64,000 bases of DNA from Calditrichia bacterium (GTDB lineage Bacteria > Calditrichota > Calditrichia > RBG-13-44-9 > J075): assembly GCA_028284445.1 (NCBI GenBank), contig JANQRS010000011.1, positions 316,321 to 380,320 on the forward strand, written 5' to 3'. Shown here piece after piece: positions 53,475 through 61,942 of this stretch. Position numbers and translations under genes: made by a program. The notes below the pieces were generated by a model. That model was not told the DNA's origin. It ran no database searches and saw nothing but the letters and a program-made list of their open reading frames with translations. Every line of letters begins with the position of its first letter. The first letter of the stretch is position 1.

Positions 53475-55010
53475 CTATATCTCTTCCGTCAAGATCGCCA
53501 GGAATGTGGCAATTCCGTCGATGTAGTTGCCCACGCGAATATTTTCATTCGGACTATGTTGGTTGTTGTCTCGATTTACAGTCGGGACAATGACCGCCGG
53601 GATATCCAGCGTCGTCACAAATGGCGAAATCGGAATCGATCCACCCATCATCCGCAGCCGCACCGGCGGTTCCCCGAACGCACGAGTCAAAGCCCTAGTC
53701 AACCACTTGCCCACGCGCGAATCGTAGGGCGTCTGGAAAGCAGCATATGCTTTGCGAGCATTGAAAGACGCAATGCGGGGGTGTTTCAGGCGCTCCGCTT
53801 CGGTCGGTTCCCGGTTCGCCAAAAGAAAATAGCCCTGATTTTCGATGTGTTTGCCGACCAAGCCGAGCAGGCGCTCCGCCTCAACTTCCGGCACAAGCCG
53901 CAAATCCAGCTCAGCAACAGCCTTGTCAGGTATGATTGTTCTTGCCTTTTCACCAGTCCAGGCAGACACCATCCCGCGCACATTTAATGAAGGGTATTGC
54001 AAAGCTTCCTGGAGCGTCGGCGCAACTTTATCGCTGGCGGCGATACCAAGAATGCTATCGATTCGTGCTTTATCGTCGGGCACCTGAGCGAGGATCGCTT
54101 CCACTTCATCAGAAAGCCTCACGCCATCATAGAATCCTGGTATCAGCACTCGGCCATCCGCATCCTTCATAGAAGCAATTATCTGCGCCAGCCTCACCGC
54201 CGGATTGGGCACGTAATTGCCAAAATGTCCGCTGTGTTGCGCAACCCGCGGACCGTAAACCGTCAGGGTCATCGTCGAGATGCCCCGCGCACCGAAACTC
54301 AATGTCGGCCGATTGGTGTTGTGGCGCGGACCATCGTAAATGACCAGCATGTCGGCCGCAAGCTCGTCGCTATATGTCTTTACGGCTCCGGGGAGATTCG
54401 GTGACCCCAGCTCCTCCTCAAAATCCATAATCACTTTCAGATTGTAAAGCATCGGCAATTCTAGATCCGTATGCGCATCCAATGCCGCCAGGAACATCGC
54501 TACCGGCCCTTTGGCGTCGGAACTTGAGCGGGCGAAAATTCGCCATTCGCGATCAATTTCCCCGGACAGACTTTCCCAGGGAATCGCATCCCATTTGCCG
54601 CTCAATTTTCTCTTCAAGGTCGGCGTGTACGGGCTTTTCTGATCCCAATGATAAGAATCAACCGGCTGCCCGTCAATTTGCAGGTATACGAGCACCGTAG
54701 GCTTCTTGTCGCTTGTTTTGCGCGAGGCCAGCAAAAGGGGAGGGCCAGCAGTTTTTAGAACCGTCATTTCGAACCCACGGTCCTGGAAGGCAGCTTGAAC
54801 GAACTCCAGGTTCGCAGCAACATGTTCCGGATAATGACCGTCATTCGGAATGCTGAGCAGATCATAAAACAGCGGAAATGATCGCACTGCATAATCATCC
54901 GCCAGCTCAGCTAGCCGCACCTGACTCAGGTGCTGTCCGCATCCCGCTCCGGCAATCAGGAACAAAAAGAGCACAAAAATAGTTTTGATACGACGCCGAT
55001 GTCTCATCAT
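53475..55010 (-). CDS. M20-family peptidase-like lipoprotein with altered metal ligand
   Basis: A 511-residue exported protein with a lipobox (LIAGAGC, Cys24). The M20 domains are clear: RSSSDAKGP with Asp165 as the bridging ligand, catalytic pair Glu199-Glu200 in MDFEEELGS, Asp226 in VIYDGP and His485 in NQHSPNENI. The lid-type dimerisation domain (TLTVYGPRVAQHSGHFGNYVPNP) lies between. The first ligand, normally His in Y-G-H-Y-D-x-Q-P, is Gln111 in VLVYLQIDGQP, while the following Asp113 is kept. Activity may be altered or lost. It is coupled by a 4-base overlap to the upstream M14 peptidase gene and converges on the ABC-F gene. Confidence 0.85.
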   Translation of the reverse strand: MMRHRRRIKTIFVLFLFLIAGAGCGQHLSQVRLAELADDYAVRSFPLFYDLLSIPNDGHYPEHVAANLEFVQAAFQDRGFEMTVLKTAGPPLLLASRKTSDKKPTVLVYLQIDGQPVDSYHWDQKSPYTPTLKRKLSGKWDAIPWESLSGEIDREWRIFARSSSDAKGPVAMFLAALDAHTDLELPMLYNLKVIMDFEEELGSPNLPGAVKTYSDELAADMLVIYDGPRHNTNRPTLSFGARGISTMTLTVYGPRVAQHSGHFGNYVPNPAVRLAQIIASMKDADGRVLIPGFYDGVRLSDEVEAILAQVPDDKARIDSILGIAASDKVAPTLQEALQYPSLNVRGMVSAWTGEKARTIIPDKAVAELDLRLVPEVEAERLLGLVGKHIENQGYFLLANREPTEAERLKHPRIASFNARKAYAAFQTPYDSRVGKWLTRALTRAFGEPPVRLRMMGGSIPISPFVTTLDIPAVIVPTVNRDNNQHSPNENIRVGNYIDGIATFLAILTEEI

Positions 55011-56803
55011 TCCTCCCGTCCAATTGGATAGAGCTTATGGTAGGGATCGTAATACGGGCTTTGCTCGTAAAACCAGCGAAGGCGCGCATCCGCCGACTTG
55101 GCAAATGCTTCATCCTTCAATGCTTCTTCAAAACGCTTCTTCAAATCAGGATCTCTTTCAAGCATCTTCTTTGCCAGTGGTTCAACGACATAGCCTTCTA
55201 TGTATTCCGTTCGCTGTAAAATCTCATGAAAGTAACCCCACTGGAGAAAAGAGTCTTCACCGTACGGCTCCAGGAGCAGCATTGCCAAAGTGCCGAGCGG
55301 TTGATCAGTTGGCACCCGAACAGCGCCGGTTGCAAACTTGACCTGCCTGGTTTCTTCATGCAGCTTGCCGGGATCTAGCCTTACCCGGCCCTCAAAACTG
55401 CTGGTCGCCAATTTCGCATCCGGCATCCGATACATGGTTAGTTCCACTTCTAACGGACCCTCTCTCTCTTCAATATCAATGCCGTGGACTCGAAGTTTCT
55501 CGATAATATCAGATCTTTCAAGTGGGATCCAGTATGCGTTTGGCCGGGAAACGACATAGACAGCTTCCTGGTAGTGCAATGGCCACTCGAGGTTCTTTTC
55601 CTTACCAAGCCAACGCACTTCTTTTGTGCCTGATATCGGCGAATCATACATTTCATAATCGACACCAAGGATCTTTATGACCTCAGGTTTGCGATTCTGA
55701 AAATCCCACTGCCAGTTCATCGGTAATTTTTCCGGGCGCAATGCTTTATCCCTTTCAACCGCGGCTCGTAATGCCAGACCGTCTTTTGCCATCTTGTTCA
55801 TCACCCCCTGGAGGAACACATATGTGCCCAGCACGCGCTGGCGATAGTTCTTTAGCGAATGATTTTCAACGAGGATCGAGGGTAAATGTCGTGCATCTCC
55901 GTAGCCATTCGAGAATCTTTGCGACGCCGTCCAGTCGAAAACACCCGCATCCGGATTGCGGCCGTCGAGTGCCAAAAGCAGAGGACCGGGTATGTGATCA
56001 AATTTCTCGAGATGCTTGTAAACGGTCGGGGTTAGCTCTGCTTCCATCCATCCCACCATATTCGGTGAGTAGGTATTGCGCACATTGTAGCCGAAAGTGA
56101 TATCGTATTGGTAATCGACGCCGTCTGTTACATGAAAGTCGATGTATAAGTCAACCGGCCAGGTATTGAAAACGCCGAGCAATGCTCGCAAGTCAGGCGT
56201 TTCAATTTTTGCAAAATCCCGATTGAGATTTAGGTTGCGAGCGTTTGTTCGCCAACCCATCTCGTCAGGCCCGCGTTGATTGACGCGATTGTGCCCGCTA
56301 ATCATTTCATGGCCGTCAGGATTGATGACCGGGATAAACAACATATTGATCTTTTCCAGCAAAGCAGGGTTTTTCTGGACCACGTCCCGAAGATACATCA
56401 TTCCGGCGTCTTTACCGTCAATTTCACCGGAGTGGATGCCGGCGTGGAACAATACAGTGGGCTTTGACGCATCAATATCTTCAGATGACACAGCAGCATT
56501 GCTGCTGGCCACGAGCATCCAGATTTCGCGATTCTGGCTACTCTTGCCAATGCTATGCATAGTCAGGTAATCCGAAGCTTCCGCCAGTCCTTCCAGCCAT
56601 TCAATGGACTGCTCATATGGCATCGTCTTTTTGAAATCACTCCGTTCAACAGGCGTGAGCATCTTATCGTCTGCGGCCCGAATAAACTGTTTGCTCTTTC
56701 CATCCCAGGGGATCTGCGGCGGCAAAATGGCTTCTTGCCCAAGCAGGCTACAAAACGGATAGAACAGTCCATATATCAGGAAAGTCAAGAACAGCTTTTT
56801 CAT
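55007..56803 (-). CDS. Secreted M14-family zinc carboxypeptidase
   Basis: A 598-residue peptidase. The signal peptide ends at SLLGQ (residue 23). The M14 zinc ligands are His124 and Glu127 in HAGIHSGE and His224 in DFHVTD; NPDGHE and LNLNRDF follow the family pattern, and catalytic Glu313 is in LVENHSL. A C-terminal beta-rich domain of about 240 residues follows, as in the secreted FCB-group M14 proteins. It should remove C-terminal residues or process peptides outside the cytoplasm. ATG 56803 is favoured by GAGG at 5-base spacing over GTG 56809. It overlaps the start of the M20-like gene by 4 bases, so the pair is co-translated and may process the same peptides. Confidence 0.88.
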   Translation of the reverse strand: MKKLFLTFLIYGLFYPFCSLLGQEAILPPQIPWDGKSKQFIRAADDKMLTPVERSDFKKTMPYEQSIEWLEGLAEASDYLTMHSIGKSSQNREIWMLVASSNAAVSSEDIDASKPTVLFHAGIHSGEIDGKDAGMMYLRDVVQKNPALLEKINMLFIPVINPDGHEMISGHNRVNQRGPDEMGWRTNARNLNLNRDFAKIETPDLRALLGVFNTWPVDLYIDFHVTDGVDYQYDITFGYNVRNTYSPNMVGWMEAELTPTVYKHLEKFDHIPGPLLLALDGRNPDAGVFDWTASQRFSNGYGDARHLPSILVENHSLKNYRQRVLGTYVFLQGVMNKMAKDGLALRAAVERDKALRPEKLPMNWQWDFQNRKPEVIKILGVDYEMYDSPISGTKEVRWLGKEKNLEWPLHYQEAVYVVSRPNAYWIPLERSDIIEKLRVHGIDIEEREGPLEVELTMYRMPDAKLATSSFEGRVRLDPGKLHEETRQVKFATGAVRVPTDQPLGTLAMLLLEPYGEDSFLQWGYFHEILQRTEYIEGYVVEPLAKKMLERDPDLKKRFEEALKDEAFAKSADARLRWFYEQSPYYDPYHKLYPIGREE

Positions 56804-57021
56804 AGACACCTCGTTGAAATTTTGTTAGAGTGGAACCCGCAAAGAGATTAGCGAATATTCCATTATTCTCCAAGTCGCAGCAGCTACCAACTTTTTTCTT
56901 CTCCGTCTGTAGTTATGACAGCAGGCGAGAAAATCGCCATTTCGATGAAGCAATATTTTCGCCATCTCGAAATCATTGCAACTATATCAGAGATACACTA
57001 CACACAACTCGGAGGTTTGAC

Positions 57022-57816
57022 ATGTCAGCAAAGCGCATCAACACCTTGGGATTATCTTTAAGAAGTCAGCCAACTCGCAGCAGCCGCTTACTGCGAATTT
57101 TACACGCCGGCGATGAAGTAGAAGTCATATCAGGAATCGTCGAAGATCGTTGGGTTGAAGTCACATATACAACGCCAACAGGGAATCAACTGATCGGCTT
57201 CGTTGTCGCGGAACATTTGCGGGACCCGATTAGCCCACAGAAGGAAGAATTAGTCAGCAATGCCGTAAAGGAATGGAAACGCTTCAAGCAAGGTGAGGGC
57301 GATGAGAACGAGTCTCCCTTCTTCCGCTTTGTCGGACAGATGTGGCGTTCCATTGGACTAAACCTTGACGGTAGAAGTAGAGACAATCAAGGCCGGCAAA
57401 TTCCCTGGTCGGCAGCCTTTATATCCTTTATTATGCGCAACTCAGGCTACAATCGCTTCGTTTTCTCTGCATCTCACGCAAACTATATTCGAGACGCAAT
57501 TGAACGTCGCATCAACAATGACACCGATGCACCATTCTGGGCTTTTCGTATTCGTGAACGCCGACCGCAGGTAGGGGATTTGGTTTGCAAATGGCGTGGA
57601 CGCGCTCGAACGCTGGATCAAATCCTGAGCCATGAACATTTTCCAAGCCACGGAGATGTCGTTGTTGCTGCATCTGACGATCGAATTCAAATTGTCGGAG
57701 GGAACGTTAGTGACAGCGTGCGAGGCAAGACGATCTTTCTTGATGGGGATGGATTCATCGACACAAATCGCAGCGGTCAACTGTCCTTTTTCACTGTCTT
57801 GAGAAATAACAGTTAG
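57022..57816 (+). CDS. SH3-domain protein with DUF2272
   Basis: A 264-residue protein. Residues 1-72 are an SH3-type domain (NTLGLSLRSQPTRSSRLLRILHAGDEVEVISG, then GFVVAEHL) of the kind that binds cell wall. Residues 80-264 match DUF2272: PWSAAFISFIMRNSGYNRFVFSASHANYI, then GDLVCKWRGRA, SHGDVVVAA and IVGGNVSDSV. This resembles NlpC/P60-like domains, although the Cys-His pair is not obvious, so a peptidoglycan or hydrolase role is only suspected. No signal peptide is visible, which is odd for a wall-binding protein. GGAGGTTTGAC gives a strong start at 57022. It converges on the TRAP transporter genes with a shared hairpin. Confidence 0.8.
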   Translation: MSAKRINTLGLSLRSQPTRSSRLLRILHAGDEVEVISGIVEDRWVEVTYTTPTGNQLIGFVVAEHLRDPISPQKEELVSNAVKEWKRFKQGEGDENESPFFRFVGQMWRSIGLNLDGRSRDNQGRQIPWSAAFISFIMRNSGYNRFVFSASHANYIRDAIERRINNDTDAPFWAFRIRERRPQVGDLVCKWRGRARTLDQILSHEHFPSHGDVVVAASDDRIQIVGGNVSDSVRGKTIFLDGDGFIDTNRSGQLSFFTVLRNNS

Positions 57817-57822
57817 CATGCG

Positions 57823-57855
57823 TTTCGAACCCCGGTCATATGCCGGGATTCGAAA
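57823..57855. terminator. Bidirectional hairpin between convergent genes
   Basis: The arms TTTCGAACCCCGGT (57823-57836) and GCCGGGATTCGAAA (57842-57855) pair with one mismatch and one T-G wobble around a CATAT loop. It holds the stop codon of the TRAP permease gene and lies 6 bases after the DUF2272 gene. It shares the TCGAA-CCCGG core with the hairpin at 34001. Confidence 0.75.
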
Positions 57856-59764
57856 GAGCGCCGGCACGCTGCCGGTTCAACCAACCGAGGGCGAGCATTC
57901 CCAGCAGCGATGCAATCTGGGCGTAAAGCTGCCAACCGCTTGCAGGTGTTAAGAAAACAAATAGCGCCATGGCAATAGCAGCGCCACGCTCAACCATACT
58001 CATTTCCCGAAACCAAAAACCGGATATACCAGCAGCCAGCGGCAACGCTGCCAGCAACGTGATACCGAGGTTGTATGCCAGCATGCCGTAGGCACCGGCG
58101 CCATCACCGGAAAGAATCAACAGAAGCTCGGGTTTCATGATAAAAGCAAAGGGTAAAGCGAACCCGGCAAGGGCAAAACGAAATGCAGCAAAGCCGGTTT
58201 CCATAACCCCTGAATTGGCAATGGCAGCAGCGGTATAAGCGGCAAGCGCCACCGGCGGCGTTACCATAGACATCATCCCAAAATAGAAGATGAAAAGATG
58301 TGCAGCCAGCGGCACCACGCCGAGATCCCCTAACAGGGACCCTACCAGCGTAGCGGTTAGGAGATAACACACTGCTGAGGGCAGGCCCATACCCAGGATG
58401 ATAGTTGAGATCATCAGAAGAATCAGGGCCAGCACCAGGTTGTCTTGAGATACCGAAAGAATCACGCCGGGCAACTTCGATCCAATCCCGGTCAAGGTGA
58501 CAACGCCAATAATGATGCCGACACACGCAGCGGCAGCAACCAATGCAACACCGCCATGCGCCGCATTTTTCATGGCATCCACCATATCGCCGGCGCCAAT
58601 CCGCGTCGAGGCATCCAGCGCCGACAACATCAAGATCGCGGCCAAACTGATACTCACAGCCCGAAACGGGGTGTATCCGAGGACCAGGAAGAATATCAAG
58701 ACTGCGAAAGAACCGAAAAAAACGAGCGCACCTGGACGAGACAAAACGTATTCTCCATCTTCACGCTGCTGTTGATCGCCGGCGATCATTCGCCGCGCAG
58801 AAAAATGCACGATCATCAACAGAACCGCATAGTAGAGAATTGCCGGAATTATGGCAGCCTTAATGATTTCCAGATAGGTAACTGCAGGCTCAATAATTTC
58901 GAGCATCATGTAGGCGCCGGCACCCATAATCGGCGGCATCAATGCGCCTCCCGAACTGGCTGCCGCTTCAACACCACCAGCGACACTTGGCTTGAAGCCG
59001 CCGCTACGCATAATTGGAATGGTAAAGGCGCCGGTGGTAGCAGTATTGGCAACAGCACTCCCGGAAAGAGAGCCCATCATCCCACTGCTCAAGACAGCAA
59101 CTTTTGCTGACCCGCCGACGCTCTTACGAAAGACTTTGCGTGCAAAGTCGATAATAAATTGAGTGCCGCCGGTTTTTTCCAACAAAGCGCCAAAGAGCAC
59201 AAACAGAAACACATAGGTAAACATAACCTTCAAAGCGACGCCGAATACGCCCTGACTATGCAGAAATGCCTGGCTGACGATGCGCTCCCAGCTGTATCCG
59301 CGATGCGGGAAGAGCCAGTCTGGCATCATTTGTCCAAATGCAGCATAAGCCAGAAAGACGCCGGCGAGAATAGGTAAAGTGATGCCGACCGCCCGGCGTG
59401 TCGCTTCCAGAACCAACAGCAGGCCAAGATATCCGACGGAAAAATCGATCTGTGTTTCCTGGCCGGCACGATTACCCAGCGGCTGGCCGTTCTGCCAGAA
59501 ACCGCTAAAAAATGGCTCCGTCTGCACAAAGACATAGCCAAAGCAAAAGATGGTTGCCGCGATGAGGATGCCGTCAACAGCCATAAACATCTGTCCGGAC
59601 TCATTTTCGCGCGTCGCACTGGGGAATTTCAGGAAGACCAGCACCAATCCCAGCATTGCAAAGATTGCCAGCTGGGATTGCGGCGTTAGTTGCGGATAAT
59701 TAACCTCGGCGATAATAAACAGCGACAGGAGTGTCGCAACCGCTTTGAAGATGTGTGGTCGCAT
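57836..59764 (-). CDS. TRAP transporter fused permease (DctQ-DctM type)
   Basis: A 642-residue membrane protein in which the small (DctQ-like, about residues 1-160) and large (DctM-like) permease subunits are fused, the usual form in TAXI-type TRAP systems. About 16-18 hydrophobic segments are seen. The large half has the conserved GMMGSLSGSAVANTATTGAFTIPIM (about residues 235-259), the ASSGGALMPPIMGAGAYMM motif (about residues 272-290) and the GLPSAVCYLL region. It imports an anionic or organic substrate driven by a sodium gradient. Its stop lies inside the hairpin at 57823. The binding-protein gene is 6 bases upstream. Confidence 0.93.
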   Translation of the reverse strand: MRPHIFKAVATLLSLFIIAEVNYPQLTPQSQLAIFAMLGLVLVFLKFPSATRENESGQMFMAVDGILIAATIFCFGYVFVQTEPFFSGFWQNGQPLGNRAGQETQIDFSVGYLGLLLVLEATRRAVGITLPILAGVFLAYAAFGQMMPDWLFPHRGYSWERIVSQAFLHSQGVFGVALKVMFTYVFLFVLFGALLEKTGGTQFIIDFARKVFRKSVGGSAKVAVLSSGMMGSLSGSAVANTATTGAFTIPIMRSGGFKPSVAGGVEAAASSGGALMPPIMGAGAYMMLEIIEPAVTYLEIIKAAIIPAILYYAVLLMIVHFSARRMIAGDQQQREDGEYVLSRPGALVFFGSFAVLIFFLVLGYTPFRAVSISLAAILMLSALDASTRIGAGDMVDAMKNAAHGGVALVAAAACVGIIIGVVTLTGIGSKLPGVILSVSQDNLVLALILLMISTIILGMGLPSAVCYLLTATLVGSLLGDLGVVPLAAHLFIFYFGMMSMVTPPVALAAYTAAAIANSGVMETGFAAFRFALAGFALPFAFIMKPELLLILSGDGAGAYGMLAYNLGITLLAALPLAAGISGFWFREMSMVERGAAIAMALFVFLTPASGWQLYAQIASLLGMLALGWLNRQRAGALSNPGI

Positions 59765-59770
59765 AAACGG

Positions 59771-60781
59771 TTATTGCCCGGCAGTTTCTGAAGGCCAAAT
59801 GCCAATTTCTTTATAGAAACGAATAGCACCCGGATGAAAGGGGGTTCCTGTATCGCGAATGACATTTTTCGGATTAATGGCCTTGCCCGCCGGGTGCTTC
59901 TTGACAACCTCAGCGCGATTGTTATAAACAATTTTCGTGAAATTGTAGACTGTTTCTTCATCAACATTGGCGGAGGTGATCAGATGCATCGCACCGACAT
60001 TCATACCGGCAAACGGCTCATTTAGATCACTGTAGGCATCTGCCGGAATGGTCATCGCATTAAAGAAGGGATAGTCGTTGAATAGCTGAGCCTTGGCGTC
60101 TTCATCAAATGGCACGAAATGAATATCCTGAGAGGCGCAAGCCTGGGTGATGGATGCGGTCGGCACAGCACCGCCAAGGAAGACTGCGGCAGCCGAGCCA
60201 TCGGCAAGCATGTCCACCGCACCGGCCTGGGTATTGTTGAGCGGGGTAAAGTCGGCATACGTGACGCCGTGCGCCTTCAATATCGGCTCCAGGAAATACT
60301 CGAATCCGGCACCAGCCGGACCAACGACAACCCGCTGGCCTTTCAGGTCGGAGATGGTTTTTACAGCGGATGATTGTTGGGCGATAAAAAGAGCAACGTT
60401 CGGCGCCAAAGTCATCACTGCCCGAATCGGTTGTTCACCTTCCCATTTACCTTCGCCGCGAACTGCAAAATACGAAATAGCCGCATTTGCCAAAGCAAAA
60501 TCAAGCTCTCCACCAGCAAGGCGGCGAATGTTTTCCTGGGTGCCCTTGGTCGCTTCTGCGTTTACCTGCCAGGGCAGGGGATCTGCAAAGGCATCTGCCA
60601 CTTCTGCGATGGCGCCGCCAACTACAAAAAATGCACCGCCGGGTGGGGCAGTTCCCACACTTAGGAATTGACGTTTCGCCTCAGGAGAGCTGTCGCCGCC
60701 ACCGCCGCAGGCAGCGAACATTATCAAAGCGGCAATTGACAACAAAATCAAAACAGGTCGAAATCCACGGACAGAAATCAT
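59771..60781 (-). CDS. TAXI-family TRAP transporter solute-binding lipoprotein
   Basis: A 336-residue extracytoplasmic substrate-binding protein. The N-terminus is a signal with a lipobox-like FAAC, so it is probably a lipoprotein (about Cys25). The TAXI features are GTAPPGGAFFVVGGAIAEVAD near the N-terminus, the QENIRRLAGGELDFALANAAISYFA segment and the GPAGAGFEYFLEPILKAHGVTY binding region. It passes ligand to the fused permease, whose gene follows after 6 bases. The ligand is unknown; carboxylates or glutamate-like molecules are common for TAXI proteins. ATG 60781 gives a clean signal; a longer in-frame start has no support. It diverges from the PEP-hydrolase-family gene. Confidence 0.9.
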   Translation of the reverse strand: MISVRGFRPVLILLSIAALIMFAACGGGGDSSPEAKRQFLSVGTAPPGGAFFVVGGAIAEVADAFADPLPWQVNAEATKGTQENIRRLAGGELDFALANAAISYFAVRGEGKWEGEQPIRAVMTLAPNVALFIAQQSSAVKTISDLKGQRVVVGPAGAGFEYFLEPILKAHGVTYADFTPLNNTQAGAVDMLADGSAAAVFLGGAVPTASITQACASQDIHFVPFDEDAKAQLFNDYPFFNAMTIPADAYSDLNEPFAGMNVGAMHLITSANVDEETVYNFTKIVYNNRAEVVKKHPAGKAINPKNVIRDTGTPFHPGAIRFYKEIGIWPSETAGQ

Positions 60782-61066
60782 TGAATATCCTGATATAATA
60801 TGAAAGGTTGATTTGCTTAGGATTACGTCGTGCCGGCAAGAAAGTTCATCCGCCGCTCGCATGAGAAAATAACCGATCCGTGCTAATAAAGCAATAAACT
60901 GTTTCGACGCTTCCACATACTAATCATCTATACCTATTGGCAAGCATGGGATATCCGCCCATACCCACAATCATTTGAATATCTGCAGCCGATGTGGTAT
61001 TCTTAAATGTTTGTTTGGAAGCAGCTCCCAAAACCCCGTCTCAGAACATCCAATTGAGGATTCCTT

Positions 61067-61942
61067 ATGATCGTTCCCCGCACGTCACGAAGAGAAATTA
61101 TGCACAAACTTAGAGCGAAAGTCGAATCGCGCACGCCAATTCTGATCTCGAGCGCAGGAAGCGGGCTGGTCGCAAAGCTGCTGGAAAAAGCCGGGGCAGA
61201 TTGCGTGAACACATTTTCAGGAGCGCGCCTGCGTGCAAATGGGATGGGCACCATGTCGATGCTTTGGCCGATACTGGACAGCAACAAACAAACCCTGGAT
61301 TACACCGAACAAGACATTCTACCAGCTATGAGCGGAGACGCCTTCGTTTGCGCCTGCGTCAACGCCAACGACCCGTTAAAAGACATGGTGTCACTGGTAG
61401 AGCGCCTGAAGGCAATGGGTGTATTTTCGATCTCCAATATCGGCCCTTCAATTAGCTATGTTGACAAAGACAGTGAGATCTACCGGGTCTTGACAAAAAG
61501 CGGTATCACTTTTCAAAACGAGATAGACATGCTGAAGATGGCGAAAGAACGAGACATGGTCACCATTGGCCTGGCTTTTGATGAAGAAGATAGTCTGCAG
61601 TTAGTTGAAGAAGCTCAGCCTGACATCTTCTGTTTTCACGCCGGCACAACCAAAGGCGGTTTGAGCGGCTATGATTCCGGCGAGGTCATCGAAGAGACAG
61701 CTGCGAGAACAGAAGTGGTCAACGAGAAGGTCCGCAAGCTAAAGGACGACGTCATCTTGATTGCCCACGGCGCTGCAATGGAAACGCCGGAAGATGCACA
61801 ATATATTCTGAACCAGACGACTTGTCATGGCATCTGGACCGGCTCATCAACCGAGAGGATTCCAATAGAAAAAGCTGTTTTTCAAACAGCTAAACAGTTT
61901 GCTGATTTGCGCTACGAGAATCAGAAAGGAGGGTCTGCATGA
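61067..61942 (+). CDS. PEP hydrolase family TIM-barrel protein
   Basis: A 291-residue TIM-barrel protein of the phosphoenolpyruvate-hydrolase-family domain. Conserved features are PILISSAGSGLVAKLLEKAGADCVNTFSGARLRANGMGT near the N-terminus, VCACVNANDPLKDM, and the C-terminal LIAHGAAMETPEDAQYIL followed by GIWTGSSTERIPIE. In plants and fungi this barrel is fused behind a Tm-1-like domain; here it is a separate gene whose stop overlaps the start of the Tm-1-like gene by 4 bases (ATGA). The real reaction is not settled; the family name is historical. It diverges from the TAXI transporter, suggesting that the imported compound is its substrate. Confidence 0.88.
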   Translation: MIVPRTSRREIMHKLRAKVESRTPILISSAGSGLVAKLLEKAGADCVNTFSGARLRANGMGTMSMLWPILDSNKQTLDYTEQDILPAMSGDAFVCACVNANDPLKDMVSLVERLKAMGVFSISNIGPSISYVDKDSEIYRVLTKSGITFQNEIDMLKMAKERDMVTIGLAFDEEDSLQLVEEAQPDIFCFHAGTTKGGLSGYDSGEVIEETAARTEVVNEKVRKLKDDVILIAHGAAMETPEDAQYILNQTTCHGIWTGSSTERIPIEKAVFQTAKQFADLRYENQKGGSA

